A stretch of DNA of 32,615 nt from SIG510 sp045540975 (GCA_045540975.1 JAZQIE010000192.1:1-32615), one strand, 5' to 3'; shown: positions 15,851 to 23,287, counted from the stretch's first letter. Notes: generated by a model not told the origin, from the letters alone. Program-made: numbers and translations.

Positions 15851-16423
15851 TGTGATGATATGATCGATGAGACCGTATTCCAGCGCCTCTTCGGGGAACA
15901 TCCAGTTGTCGCGTTCGGTATCCGCCGCGATTTGCTCGATATCCTTTCCTGTGTTGGAGGCGAGGATGTTGTTTAAGCGGTCTTTGATTCGCAGAATGTT
16001 TCGTGCGGTGATTTCAATGTCGGTTGCCTGACCGCGCGCACCGCCGAGCGGCTGATGAATCATGATCTGGCTGTTTTCCAACGAGGAACGCTTGCCTTTG
16101 GTACCCGAGGAGAGCAGGAATGCGCCCATGCTTGCCGCGAGACCCACACAGATGGTGTGAACATCGCACTTTAAGTGCTTCATGGTGTCGTAAATCCCGA
16201 ATCCCGCACTGACCGAGCCGCCCGGAGAATTGATGTAGAGATAAATATCCTTATTCGGGTCGACCGATTCCAGATACAGCATCTGTGCAATGATGCTGCA
16301 AGCGAGGTCATCGTTGACATCGGAAAAGAGCAGGATGATACGGTCTTTTAAAAGCCGCGAGGCAAGATCGTAGCCGCGCTCCATTCCGTTTTCTTTTTCA
16401 AAAAAGTTCGGCATTAAAATCAT
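15845..16423 (-). CDS. clpP: ATP-dependent Clp protease proteolytic subunit
   Basis: ClpP forms a double heptameric chamber in the cytosol that degrades proteins fed by AAA+ unfoldases. The 192-residue protein has a full catalytic triad: Ser98 in GLAASMGAF, His123 in MIHQPLGG and Asp172 in DTERDNWM. INSPGGSVSAG and ARGQATDIEI are also typical. The N-terminal region (ENGMERGYDLASRLL, LLFSDVND) differs from the common TNRGERAYDIYSRLLKDR pattern, so this could be a secondary paralog. The start is ATG 16423, after AAGGAG; ATG 16414 is an alternative. It is last in an operon with a YbjN-like protein (22 bases upstream) and an AAA+ ATPase. ClpX and trigger factor, its usual neighbours, are absent. 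Confidence 0.95.
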   Translation of the reverse strand: MILMPNFFEKENGMERGYDLASRLLKDRIILLFSDVNDDLACSIIAQMLYLESVDPNKDIYLYINSPGGSVSAGFGIYDTMKHLKCDVHTICVGLAASMGAFLLSSGTKGKRSSLENSQIMIHQPLGGARGQATDIEITARNILRIKDRLNNILASNTGKDIEQIAADTERDNWMFPEEALEYGLIDHIITD

Positions 16424-16445
16424 GTGTCAACACTCCTTGCGGTGA

Positions 16446-16910
16446 TTAGTTCTTAAACTCGTCAGCAGAGATGTAGCCCTTGTTGAGTGCGAGGAACTTA
16501 TCGTCATAGTCTTCAACGGTCTTGACCGCAGCAATCAGAACGTGCTGGATTGCCTCTTCACCGATCAAACTGCCGCTAAACGGCATGGAGAGTTCAAAGT
16601 TCAGGGTCTCCGAGCCTGCTTCATAGGTGAAGCCGCCCAGGAACAGATGGTTGTTGACGTTGCAGACAGCCTTTGCAATCTCGTCTGCCTTATCCGGATC
16701 GAGATGGAACGGAAGGCGCTCCACAAAGCTGAGGATGGAGTTCTTCTCGCGGACAATCAGGAGCATATCGTGGTCCATATCATCGCCGCGCATACCGAGG
16801 TGGATGACCAAATCGTCATCGTGTCTCTGATACTTGAGGTTCATGTTATCGAGGGTGGTTGCAACACGCTCATAAACCGATTTTGCCAATGCCATTTTTT
16901 CTTCGCTCAT
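16446..16910 (-). CDS. YbjN-domain-like small protein
   Basis: The 154-residue acidic protein has no signal or membrane segment. Its body, from DDDLVIHLGMRGDDMDHDMLL through VNNHLFLGGFTYEAGSETLNFELSMPFSG, resembles the YbjN/type III secretion chaperone-like fold (alpha-beta with a long strand pair and a terminal helix). The assignment rests on pattern only. These folds commonly bind other proteins, and in this setting an adaptor or chaperone role for the flanking AAA+ ATPase or ClpP is possible but unproven. The ATG at 16910 follows AAGGAGGA at eight bases. It is 50 bases after the AAA+ gene and 22 bases before clpP on the same strand, inside one operon. Confidence 0.6.
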   Translation of the reverse strand: MSEEKMALAKSVYERVATTLDNMNLKYQRHDDDLVIHLGMRGDDMDHDMLLIVREKNSILSFVERLPFHLDPDKADEIAKAVCNVNNHLFLGGFTYEAGSETLNFELSMPFSGSLIGEEAIQHVLIAAVKTVEDYDDKFLALNKGYISADEFKN

Positions 16911-16933
16911 AATATGAGTCCTCCTTTTATTCT

Positions 16934-16951
16934 TTTGGGGGATTCCCCAAA
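16934..16951 (-). other. Short intergenic hairpin between the AAA+ and YbjN-like genes
   Basis: TTTGGGG and CCCCAAA form a 7-bp stem with a four-base loop. On the minus strand no T tract follows, so it is not a standard terminator. It might be a processing or mRNA stability element. Confidence 0.4.
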
Positions 16952-16960
16952 TTTACTGTG

Positions 16961-19078
16961 TTAAAATCCGATGCGGCTTGCCTTCTGCGGCTTTGCAATG
17001 AGTGTGGTGAAATCATTGTCGCTGACCGCAACCGTAAAGTCGCTTTCGTTGAGTTTGAATTCTTCAATCGGAAGGTCGGAGAGTTCAAAACGCATCGCGG
17101 CTTTGGACATGATGCGCTCTACCAGATTACGCACAAAACGTCCGTTTGAGAAGTCGCGCTGCTGCAAGAGAGAATCCGGGAGATTTGCGAAGGTTTCGTC
17201 CACCTTTGCGGAGAAGGTTTCGTCATACTCCATCTTCCCGTTCAGCTGGAGATAGAAAATCTCCTTGAGTTCGTCGCGGGTGTAGTTGGGGAAGTGAATC
17301 TTATGCGGAACGCGGGATTTAAGCCCCGGGTTCATCGCAAGCAAATCCTCAAGCTCCTTTGCGTAACCCGCAAGGATGACCACCATATCGTCGCGATGGT
17401 TTTCCATCTGCGCAATCAATGTGGAAATTGCCTCGGAGCTGAAGCCGTCGTTGGTGTTTGCAAGGGAATACGCCTCGTCGATGAAAAGGACCGAGCCAAG
17501 CGCGTTTCTGCAAAGCTCCATCGCCTTCGGTGCGGTGTGACCCACATATTTCCCGACAAAGTCCTGTCTGGAAACCTCGAAGAAGTTACCGACAGAGAGA
17601 AGGCCTGCTTCTTTGAAGATTCTGCCGATGATACGTGCGACCACGGTTTTACCGGTACCCGGATTTCCCGAGAACATCATGTGATAGCACGGACGAATGG
17701 CACTCTTTCCGCTTTGGAAAAGTTCCTTCTGCAATTTTGCGGAGGAGAGAATCTCCTGCACCGTGTTCTTGACTTCGGTGAGCGCGACCATGCTGTTTAA
17801 CTGCTCAAGACCCGGGATTGCGGAATCGTCGTCGAGAGATGCATATTTTAAGAGCGCGCTGTTTGTGAGGACGGGATTCATTTCCTCGCCCGCGAGTGCC
17901 GCGGAGGAAATCATGCGGTAAAGCAGGTCGTTTACAAGCTTACGGATGGTGTTGAAGCCGTAGAACTTACCGTCACTCTTTTCAATTGCCAAAACACGGC
18001 TGAATGAAGAGAACGCCTCGTCCTCCACGGTGATTTCATAGCCTGCGCAGAGCGCTTTGAAATAATGGAAGAGCTCTTTGTCCGACGGGGGGATGAACTT
18101 CATGACGTTCAGGCTCATCAAATCGCTGATTTGCGCCGCCGCCTTGCTGATGACCGAGTCTTCCGCATACGGAACGGTAAAGACAAAGATAAAACTGCCC
18201 TTGTTCTGCCAAATCAAGCGCAGGAATCTGCGGAAATTCTTTTCGTACAGGCAATCCAGCCATTCCTCAATGTTGACGGCGATGATTGCGGAGATGCCGT
18301 CTTTCCCCGAGCAGCCCTGCAGAATCTGCGCGAGCTGATTGAGAGAGCCGAACTCTCTCGGGTCGTCGGCGTATTCCAGCGTCATTTCAATAATCGGAGT
18401 TTTGTTCCCGAAGGTGACCAGATTGTTGCACTGGAGGGTTTGCGCCATCACACTCAACACGGTGGAGAGACCGCAGCCGCGGTTGATGGAGATGAGATGG
18501 GCGGTGTTTTCAAACAGTCCTGCCTTACGCGCAAGCTCGGGCGAGGTTTTTGCAATGCCTTCCACCTCTAAAACCCATGCCTTCAGCGGCGCAAGACCGA
18601 TCAGTTCCTCGAGCGAGGGAGCCTTTTCCTCGGGCTTGGGAGCTTCCTTCTGCTTGGGCACGTCATTGTTCACAGTTGCTTCCTCTTTCTTGGGAATCTC
18701 GTCTTCCTCGGGTTTTTTCAGCTCGATGGAAAACTCCTCTGCGAGCAATTCCTGCTGTTGGGGAGAGAGTTTTTCACGAATACGGTCGAGCTTTTCTGCG
18801 AGGACTTCGTTTGAAATTGCCTCCATCGAGATTTGAATTGATGCCTCTTTTGTGACAATGGAAACAATCTCGCGGACCTCTTTCTCGTCAAAACTGTTCT
18901 CGCGGCAGGAGATGACGGTGAAACTGTCAAACCCCTGAGAGAGAACGAAGAAAGAGCCGGAAACATGGCGGTCTCCCAACTCGGTGAGGATACGGGCAAC
19001 CGCGGTGGAACTTCCGGAGGACATATTCTTTAAGACCCAGTTTTGGTCGAGAGAAACGGTAATCAATGTTGCTTTCAT
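16961..19078 (-). CDS. CbxX/SpoVK-type AAA+ ATPase with degenerate first AAA domain and C-terminal IGF
   Basis: The protein has 705 residues. Residues 1-110 form an unrecognised N-terminal domain. About 115-155 is a charged, Lys/Glu/Pro-rich linker. About 155-400 looks like a first AAA module whose P-loop is degraded (RGCGLST at 200-206, Leu instead of Lys). About 425-660 is an intact CbxX/CfqX-type AAA domain: Walker A GNPGTGKT (471-478), pore loop GKYVGHT (509-515) as in CbbX, Walker B VLFIDEAY (530-537), and NPGLKSR with Arg589 as likely Arg finger. The last residues are K-P-Q-K-A-S-R-I-G-F. The family remodels or threads protein substrates with a hexameric ring. The start was set at 19078 after AGGTAGG; the frame to 19135 runs into the promoter. 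The gene leads an operon with the YbjN-like gene and clpP. Confidence 0.85.
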   Translation of the reverse strand: MKATLITVSLDQNWVLKNMSSGSSTAVARILTELGDRHVSGSFFVLSQGFDSFTVISCRENSFDEKEVREIVSIVTKEASIQISMEAISNEVLAEKLDRIREKLSPQQQELLAEEFSIELKKPEEDEIPKKEEATVNNDVPKQKEAPKPEEKAPSLEELIGLAPLKAWVLEVEGIAKTSPELARKAGLFENTAHLISINRGCGLSTVLSVMAQTLQCNNLVTFGNKTPIIEMTLEYADDPREFGSLNQLAQILQGCSGKDGISAIIAVNIEEWLDCLYEKNFRRFLRLIWQNKGSFIFVFTVPYAEDSVISKAAAQISDLMSLNVMKFIPPSDKELFHYFKALCAGYEITVEDEAFSSFSRVLAIEKSDGKFYGFNTIRKLVNDLLYRMISSAALAGEEMNPVLTNSALLKYASLDDDSAIPGLEQLNSMVALTEVKNTVQEILSSAKLQKELFQSGKSAIRPCYHMMFSGNPGTGKTVVARIIGRIFKEAGLLSVGNFFEVSRQDFVGKYVGHTAPKAMELCRNALGSVLFIDEAYSLANTNDGFSSEAISTLIAQMENHRDDMVVILAGYAKELEDLLAMNPGLKSRVPHKIHFPNYTRDELKEIFYLQLNGKMEYDETFSAKVDETFANLPDSLLQQRDFSNGRFVRNLVERIMSKAAMRFELSDLPIEEFKLNESDFTVAVSDNDFTTLIAKPQKASRIGF

Positions 19079-19113
19079 ATTCAGCCTACCTGCCTTTGTA
19101 GTAGAATGAATCC

Positions 19114-19142
19114 ATTTTATCATAAAATCCGACAAAATTCAA
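19114..19142 (-). promoter_or_regulatory. Promoter of the AAA+/YbjN/clpP operon
   Basis: On the minus strand, -35 TTGAAT (19137-19142) and -10 TAAAAT (19114-19119) are 17 bases apart, with TATGA before the -10. The upstream in-frame ATGs of the long frame fall inside this promoter. Confidence 0.65.
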
Positions 19143-19147
19143 TAGAA

Positions 19148-19172
19148 AAAAGGGCTCGTTTCGAGCCCTTTT
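19148..19172 (-). terminator. Intrinsic terminator of the gal operon
   Basis: AAAAGGGCTCG pairs with CGAGCCCTTTT around a TTT loop. On the minus strand it continues in a T run. It lies three bases after the galE stop. Confidence 0.9.
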
Positions 19173-19175
19173 GCA

Positions 19176-20156
19176 TTAGTCGTTATAGCCGTCGGGATGG
19201 GTGGAGTGCCACTTCCAAGCCGAGGAGATGATGTCACGCAGGGTGCGTGTGGGATTCCAGCCAAGCTCGGTGCGGATGCGCTCGCTTGATGCAATCAGCA
19301 CCGCAGGGTCACCCGCACGGCGGTCCATCTCACGCGCAGGGATTTCGCAGCCTGTGATTTCGCGAGAAAGCTCCACCATCTCGCGGACCGAGTAGCCTTC
19401 GCCGCTTCCGAGATTGTATCTGCGGCTTTCCCCACCGCCCAAGAGATGCTCCAACGCAAGGATGTGCGCATCGGCAAGGTCAAGGACATGGATATAGTCG
19501 CGGACACAAGTACCGTCTTTGGTGGGGTAGTCGGTGCCGTACATATCAATATGGTCGCGCTTTCCGAGTGCGGTTTGCAAAATGATGGGGAGTAGATGCG
19601 ACTCAGGCTTGTGGTCCTCGCCCAAACTTCCGTCGGGCAGAGCGCCTGCCGCGTTGAAGTAGCGCAGGCAGACCGCCTTTAAGCCGTATGCCCCGTCGCA
19701 CCAATGCAGCATCCGTTCAATGGCAAGCTTGGTCTCGCCGTAGGGGTTGGTGGGTGCTTTGGTCAAATCCTCGGGAATCGGAATGACCTCCGGCTCGCCG
19801 TAAACCGCGGCGGTGGAGGAGAAGACCAGTTTCTTCACCCCGTGGCGCACCATGGCATTTAAGAGATGCATGGTTGCGCAGACATTGTTGTCATAATACG
19901 AAAGCGGCTGGGTGACACTCTCGCCCACCAGAGAGTTGGCGGCAAAATGCACCACCGCATCGATTTTGTTTTCGGTAAAGATTTTGTCGAGCAGGGCTTC
20001 GTCGTGCAAATCGCCCACAACCAAGGGTAAATCACGCGCTGCGGCTTTGTGCCCGCGCTGTAAGTTATCCAAAATCAGCAGGTCATAACCCTTCTGCTGC
20101 ATCTGATACGCGGTTGCGCTGCCGATGTAGCCCGCACCGCCGCAAATTAAAATCAT
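19176..20156 (-). CDS. galE: UDP-glucose 4-epimerase
   Basis: GalE interconverts UDP-galactose and UDP-glucose with bound NAD, closing the Leloir cycle and supplying UDP-Gal for glycans. The 326-residue protein has the Rossmann motif GGAGYIG (6-12), the FAANSLVGESV segment, catalytic Ser114/Thr115 (SST) and the Tyr139-x3-Lys143 pair (YGETK). RYFNAAGA and the C-terminal GWNPTRTL are also typical. Its ATG overlaps the galK TGA by four bases and has AAAGGAGG inside galK, so translation is coupled. It is the last gene of galT-galK-galE, before a strong terminator. Confidence 0.96.
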   Translation of the reverse strand: MILICGGAGYIGSATAYQMQQKGYDLLILDNLQRGHKAAARDLPLVVGDLHDEALLDKIFTENKIDAVVHFAANSLVGESVTQPLSYYDNNVCATMHLLNAMVRHGVKKLVFSSTAAVYGEPEVIPIPEDLTKAPTNPYGETKLAIERMLHWCDGAYGLKAVCLRYFNAAGALPDGSLGEDHKPESHLLPIILQTALGKRDHIDMYGTDYPTKDGTCVRDYIHVLDLADAHILALEHLLGGGESRRYNLGSGEGYSVREMVELSREITGCEIPAREMDRRAGDPAVLIASSERIRTELGWNPTRTLRDIISSAWKWHSTHPDGYND

Positions 20157-21328
20157 ACAAGTTCCTCCTTTGAAATCTCACGCGCACCTTCACCGATGCC
20201 CGAGAGATAGAACGACGGGACAATTCCCGTTTGCTTTTCATAACGCGCGGAAACCTCTGTCTTGAAGGTCTCCACCGCATCCTTCTTGACCAAGCTCACG
20301 TTACAGCCGCCGAATCCCGCGCCGGTCATACGGGTGCCGTAGACACCCTCCACCGCGCAGATTGCGTCGTAGAGCGCATCCAGATGCTCGCCTGTGACCT
20401 CGTATTTGTCGCGCAGGGAGAGGTTGGACGCGTGAAGCAGTTCGCCAAAGCCGACCAGATCGCCGTTTTTCATGCACTCTGCCGCTTTGTGAACACGCGC
20501 CTGCTCGGTGACCACGTGAAGTGCGCGGTCAAAGAGAATCGGCGCATCCGCAAACAGACCGATCGATTCCCTGAGTTCTTCCTCGGTAAACTGGCACAGA
20601 TAGGTGCGACCCGGATAAACCGCTTTGAGCCGTGCAAGCGCTTCTTCACTCTCGCCGCGGCGCTCGTTGTATTTGGAGTCCGCAAGTCCGCGCTTTTTGT
20701 TGGTATTGGTGATGACAAGGCATGCATCCTTCAAATCGAGCGGGACATAAGAGCAGGAGAGGGTGTCGCAGTTTAAGAGCATGGCGTGGTCCTTTTTGCC
20801 GCACGCGGAAGCGTACTGGTCCATGATGCCGCAGTTTAAGCCGACAAATTCATTTTCCACACGCTGACACAAAACCGCAAGCGAGGGCGAGCCCTTCTGA
20901 CCGGTGAGTGCCACCGCGGTCGCAACCTCGATGGATGCCGAAGAGGAAAGACCTGCGCCAAACGGGATGTCGCCGCAGAAGAGCATATCCATGCCGCGGA
21001 GGGTTTCGCCGCGCTCCGAAAGGAACGCCGCAACACCAAGCTGGTACGAGCCCCAGCCCTTTCCGCGGAAGAAGTTTAATTTATCGAGCGGGCAAGCCAC
21101 CGAAATGCCCGGCAGGTCTTCCGCGCACAAGCGCAGGGTGTCGGTACCGTTTTCTGCCGCGATAATCAAGGTGCCCATATCGAGTGCGGCAGGCATGACA
21201 TCGCCGCCGTGATAGTCAATATGCTCACCGATTAAATTCACGCGCGCGGGCGCGAAGAAGAATTTCGGGGGATTGGGATTGTGGAAACAGGCTTCAAATA
21301 CCGAAAGAAGCTCGGAAATCGGTTTCAT
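20153..21328 (-). CDS. galK: Galactokinase
   Basis: GalK phosphorylates galactose to galactose 1-phosphate using ATP. The 391-residue GHMP kinase shows the sugar-binding signature RVNLIGEHIDYHGG (29-42), the ATP loop GAGLSSSAS (124-132), catalytic Asp170 in GIMDQ and the C-terminal motif GTRMTGAGFGGC. Its ATG follows the galT stop directly with no gap, and its GGAGG site lies in the last galT codons, so coupling is likely. All known key residues appear intact. No gal repressor or transporter gene lies next to the operon. Confidence 0.96.
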   Translation of the reverse strand: MKPISELLSVFEACFHNPNPPKFFFAPARVNLIGEHIDYHGGDVMPAALDMGTLIIAAENGTDTLRLCAEDLPGISVACPLDKLNFFRGKGWGSYQLGVAAFLSERGETLRGMDMLFCGDIPFGAGLSSSASIEVATAVALTGQKGSPSLAVLCQRVENEFVGLNCGIMDQYASACGKKDHAMLLNCDTLSCSYVPLDLKDACLVITNTNKKRGLADSKYNERRGESEEALARLKAVYPGRTYLCQFTEEELRESIGLFADAPILFDRALHVVTEQARVHKAAECMKNGDLVGFGELLHASNLSLRDKYEVTGEHLDALYDAICAVEGVYGTRMTGAGFGGCNVSLVKKDAVETFKTEVSARYEKQTGIVPSFYLSGIGEGAREISKEELV

Positions 21329-22306
21329 TTATTTACCCTCCTTTGCGCAGAAGCGGTCATACGCCTCACGCAGCTCCACCGCCTTTTCTTCGGGTGCGGT
21401 GGGGTTGCAATGCGCCCATGCACCCGTCTCGCTCGATGCGTTCCATTTAATCTGGGTTGCCGAGCGGAGCGGGGGATAGAATTCGATATGGAAATGATAA
21501 TAGTTCGGGTCTTCCTCGCAGTTGACCGGAGCCTGATGCAAGCACATCATATACGGCATGGTCTTGTCAAACTGCGAGTCCATCATACCCGCGGTTTTGC
21601 GCAGGGTATCTGCCAGGCAGTCTTTTTCCGACTCTGTGAGCTCGGTGAGATTTTTCACATGACGCTTTGCCATAAGATTGACACCGTAGGGATACTCGGA
21701 ATAGAACGGGAGATAGCACACAAAATGCTCGGTCTCGAAGATGATGCGGCGACCGTCCTCGCGCTCCGCACCCAACAGGTCACAGAACAGGCAGGAGCCT
21801 TTTTTTGCGTTGTACTCGCTTGCGGAGGTGCATTCCTCCTGCAATTTCTTCGGAAGCCACGGATATGCGTAAATCTGACCGTGCGGATGCGGCATGGTCA
21901 CGCCGACAAGCTCGCCGCGATTTTCGAAAATCAGAACGTATTTGACCTTGGGGTCTTTCGAGAGCGCTTCAAAACGCTCGGCCCACAAATCCACCAGCTT
22001 GCGCACCTGCCATTGCGGAAGGTCGGGCAGGGTGGCGGTGTGGTTGGGGGAGTAGAGGATGACCTCGCACTTGCCGTGAAGCGGTGCGGTCTCAAAGAGC
22101 GGATGCGAGAAGGCATCCGGCTCGGGCGGATTGGGAGAGAGTGCCGGGAAGTCATTGTCGTAGCAATGGACATCATAATCATCGGGCACCTTACCCGAAC
22201 CCGGGCAGAAGGGACAGAAATCCTTGGGCATATTCGGGCGTTTTTGACGGTGGGATGCCACCATGACCCAGTCGCGCAGGATGGGATTGTATCGAAGTTC
22301 AGCCAT
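21329..22306 (-). CDS. galT: Galactose-1-phosphate uridylyltransferase
   Basis: GalT exchanges galactose 1-phosphate with UDP-glucose to form UDP-galactose and glucose 1-phosphate. The 325-residue protein is of the E. coli-type HIT superfamily form rather than the longer Lactobacillus type. The active site HPHGQ is at 140-144, with His142 as the likely uridylylated nucleophile. Likely zinc ligands are Cys31, Cys34, His89 and His140. The start was placed at ATG 22306, eight bases after AAGGAG; the ATG three codons upstream lies in that ribosome binding site. It is first in galT-galK-galE and has its own promoter. Confidence 0.96.
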   Translation of the reverse strand: MAELRYNPILRDWVMVASHRQKRPNMPKDFCPFCPGSGKVPDDYDVHCYDNDFPALSPNPPEPDAFSHPLFETAPLHGKCEVILYSPNHTATLPDLPQWQVRKLVDLWAERFEALSKDPKVKYVLIFENRGELVGVTMPHPHGQIYAYPWLPKKLQEECTSASEYNAKKGSCLFCDLLGAEREDGRRIIFETEHFVCYLPFYSEYPYGVNLMAKRHVKNLTELTESEKDCLADTLRKTAGMMDSQFDKTMPYMMCLHQAPVNCEEDPNYYHFHIEFYPPLRSATQIKWNASSETGAWAHCNPTAPEEKAVELREAYDRFCAKEGK

Positions 22307-22344
22307 TGAAAACACTCCTTAAGAGGAAAAATTTTTCTTCTATT

Positions 22345-22373
22345 AGAATACAACAAAAATTACTCCATTTCAA
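22345..22373 (-). promoter_or_regulatory. Promoter of galT-galK-galE
   Basis: On the minus strand, -35 TTGAAA (22368-22373) and -10 TATTCT (22345-22350) are 17 bases apart. No clear cre or repressor palindrome is visible around it. Confidence 0.65.
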
Positions 22374-22411
22374 GGACTTATTAAATTTGTAAGAATTCGT
22401 GCAAAAATCTC

Positions 22412-22440
22412 TTGAAATCCGCTATCTCTTGTCATAAAAT
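22412..22440 (+). promoter_or_regulatory. Promoter of trmL and its structured leader
   Basis: The -35 TTGAAA (22412-22417) and -10 TAAAAT (22435-22440) are 17 bases apart. Transcription should start near 22447, exactly where the folded leader begins. Confidence 0.6.
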
Positions 22441-22447
22441 GTATCAT

Positions 22448-22541
22448 AATGAATGTAGGATGTTGAAAAGGCAAAAAGCCTTTTCGCACCTGATAGATCA
22501 GCCGCCCAAAAAGCAGTTTGCTTTTTGGGTCTGCATTCATT
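22448..22541 (+). ncRNA. Multibranched leader RNA element, first module
   Basis: An 11-bp closing stem (AATGAATGTAG 22448-22458 with CTGCATTCATT 22531-22541, one G-U pair, extendable by two) encloses three hairpins: 22465-22485 (8 bp, five-A loop), 22490-22501 (CTGAT/ATCAG, small) and 22505-22529 (11 bp, GTT loop). Only a few unpaired bases remain in the junction, giving a compact four-way shape. No T tract follows any stem, so these are not ordinary terminators. The region between galT and trmL (22307-22653, 347 bases) otherwise holds only the two promoters and no gene. Confidence 0.55.
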
Positions 22542-22549
22542 GTAACAGA

Positions 22550-22628
22550 AATCGACAGTTTTCCCTCGGGAAAACTGCCCGCAAATCAAAGATTTGCCGT
22601 CGGAATTTAGAAATTTCGACTTTCGATT
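22550..22628 (+). ncRNA. Multibranched leader RNA element, second module
   Basis: AATCGA (22550-22555) and TCGATT (22623-22628) close three further hairpins: 22556-22577 (CAGTTTTCCC/GGGAAAACTG), 22581-22597 (GCAAATC/GATTTGC, AAA loop) and 22599-22620 (GTCGGAATTT/AAATTTCGAC, one G-U). It ends 12 bases before the AAGGAGGG site of trmL at 22641. The core AATCTTTGATT of the middle hairpin (read on the minus strand) recurs at 28331-28341. Confidence 0.5.
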
Positions 22629-22653
22629 GTCGTGATATTGAAGGAGGGAGCGT

Positions 22654-23136
22654 ATGATTCACATTGTTTTGGTGGAGCCGGAGATCCCGGCGAATACCGG
22701 AAATGTCGCCCGTACCTGTGCCGCGACCGGCGCACAGCTGCACCTCATCCGTCCGCTCGGCTTTTCCATTGACGATAAGCAGTTAAAACGCGCGGGTCTG
22801 GATTACTGGCATCTGCTCAATGTTCAGGTGCATGAGAATCTCGACGAGTTTTTCAAAGCCAATCCCAAAGGTCCTTTTTATTATGCATCCACAAAGGCAA
22901 AGCATACCTATGCCGAGGTGGAATATCCCGAGGACGTGTATTTCCTCTTCGGGAAGGAGACCAAGGGACTTCCCGAGGAGCTTTTGTACCAAAACCCGGA
23001 CACAACAATCCGCATCCCGATTCGCGAGGAAGCACGAAGCTTAAATCTTTCCAACTCGGTTGCGGTGGTGGTGTTTGAAGCACTCCGTCAACGCGATTTT
23101 GCGGGGATGAAAGCCTTCGGCAAGATGTCGGATTGA
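22654..23136 (+). CDS. trmL: tRNA (cytidine(34)-2'-O)-methyltransferase, SPOUT family
   Basis: TrmL methylates the 2'-hydroxyl of the wobble nucleotide in tRNA-Leu isoacceptors, using SAM. The 160-residue size fits this minimal SPOUT enzyme. Typical parts are the N-terminal EPEIPANTGNVARTCAATG, the knotted SAM-binding elements FLFGKETKGLPEE and IPIREEARSLNLSNSVAVVV, and RAGLDYW. The ATG follows AAGGAGGG at good spacing. The gene stands alone behind a highly folded leader of about 200 nt, which is unusual for a housekeeping tRNA methylase. No standard terminator is visible between trmL and the pgk promoter. Confidence 0.93.
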   Translation: MIHIVLVEPEIPANTGNVARTCAATGAQLHLIRPLGFSIDDKQLKRAGLDYWHLLNVQVHENLDEFFKANPKGPFYYASTKAKHTYAEVEYPEDVYFLFGKETKGLPEELLYQNPDTTIRIPIREEARSLNLSNSVAVVVFEALRQRDFAGMKAFGKMSD

Positions 23137-23157
23137 GATTTTTTGTACAGAATAGCG

Positions 23158-23196
23158 AAAAAATTCGCAAAAAAAATCAAAAACAATGCAAAAAAA
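23158..23196 (+). promoter_or_regulatory. Phased A-tracts upstream of the pgk promoter
   Basis: Four A runs (23158-23163, 23169-23176, 23179-23183, 23190-23196) have centres about 8 to 12 bases apart, close to the helical repeat, and end just before the -35 box. They look like an UP-element or intrinsically bent DNA. Confidence 0.5.
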
Positions 23197-23199
23197 CAA

Positions 23200-23228
23200 T
23201 TGTAACTTGGATGAATATGGATTATAAT
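23200..23228 (+). promoter_or_regulatory. Strong promoter of the glycolytic operon
   Basis: The -35 TTGTAA (23200-23205) and consensus -10 TATAAT (23223-23228) are 17 bases apart. Transcription would start near 23235, leaving a leader of about 53 bases. Confidence 0.75.
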
Positions 23229-23287
23229 AGTACTAATTGAGAATTCATCATTCTTCACAAATTATATTAGAGTAGGAGTGAACGAAA

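Noticed and set aside
22448..22628. CRISPR array or repeat array in the trmL leader
   Set aside because: The hairpins have different sequences and lengths, with no constant repeat and spacer pattern.
22412..22657. Open frame of 81 codons across the trmL leader
   Set aside because: It starts in the trmL promoter -35 and runs through the paired hairpins with no ribosome binding site; the region is better explained as structured RNA.
23155..23168. GCGAA/TTCGC hairpin as a trmL terminator
   Set aside because: On the plus strand it is followed by A runs, not T runs, so it lacks the features of an intrinsic terminator.
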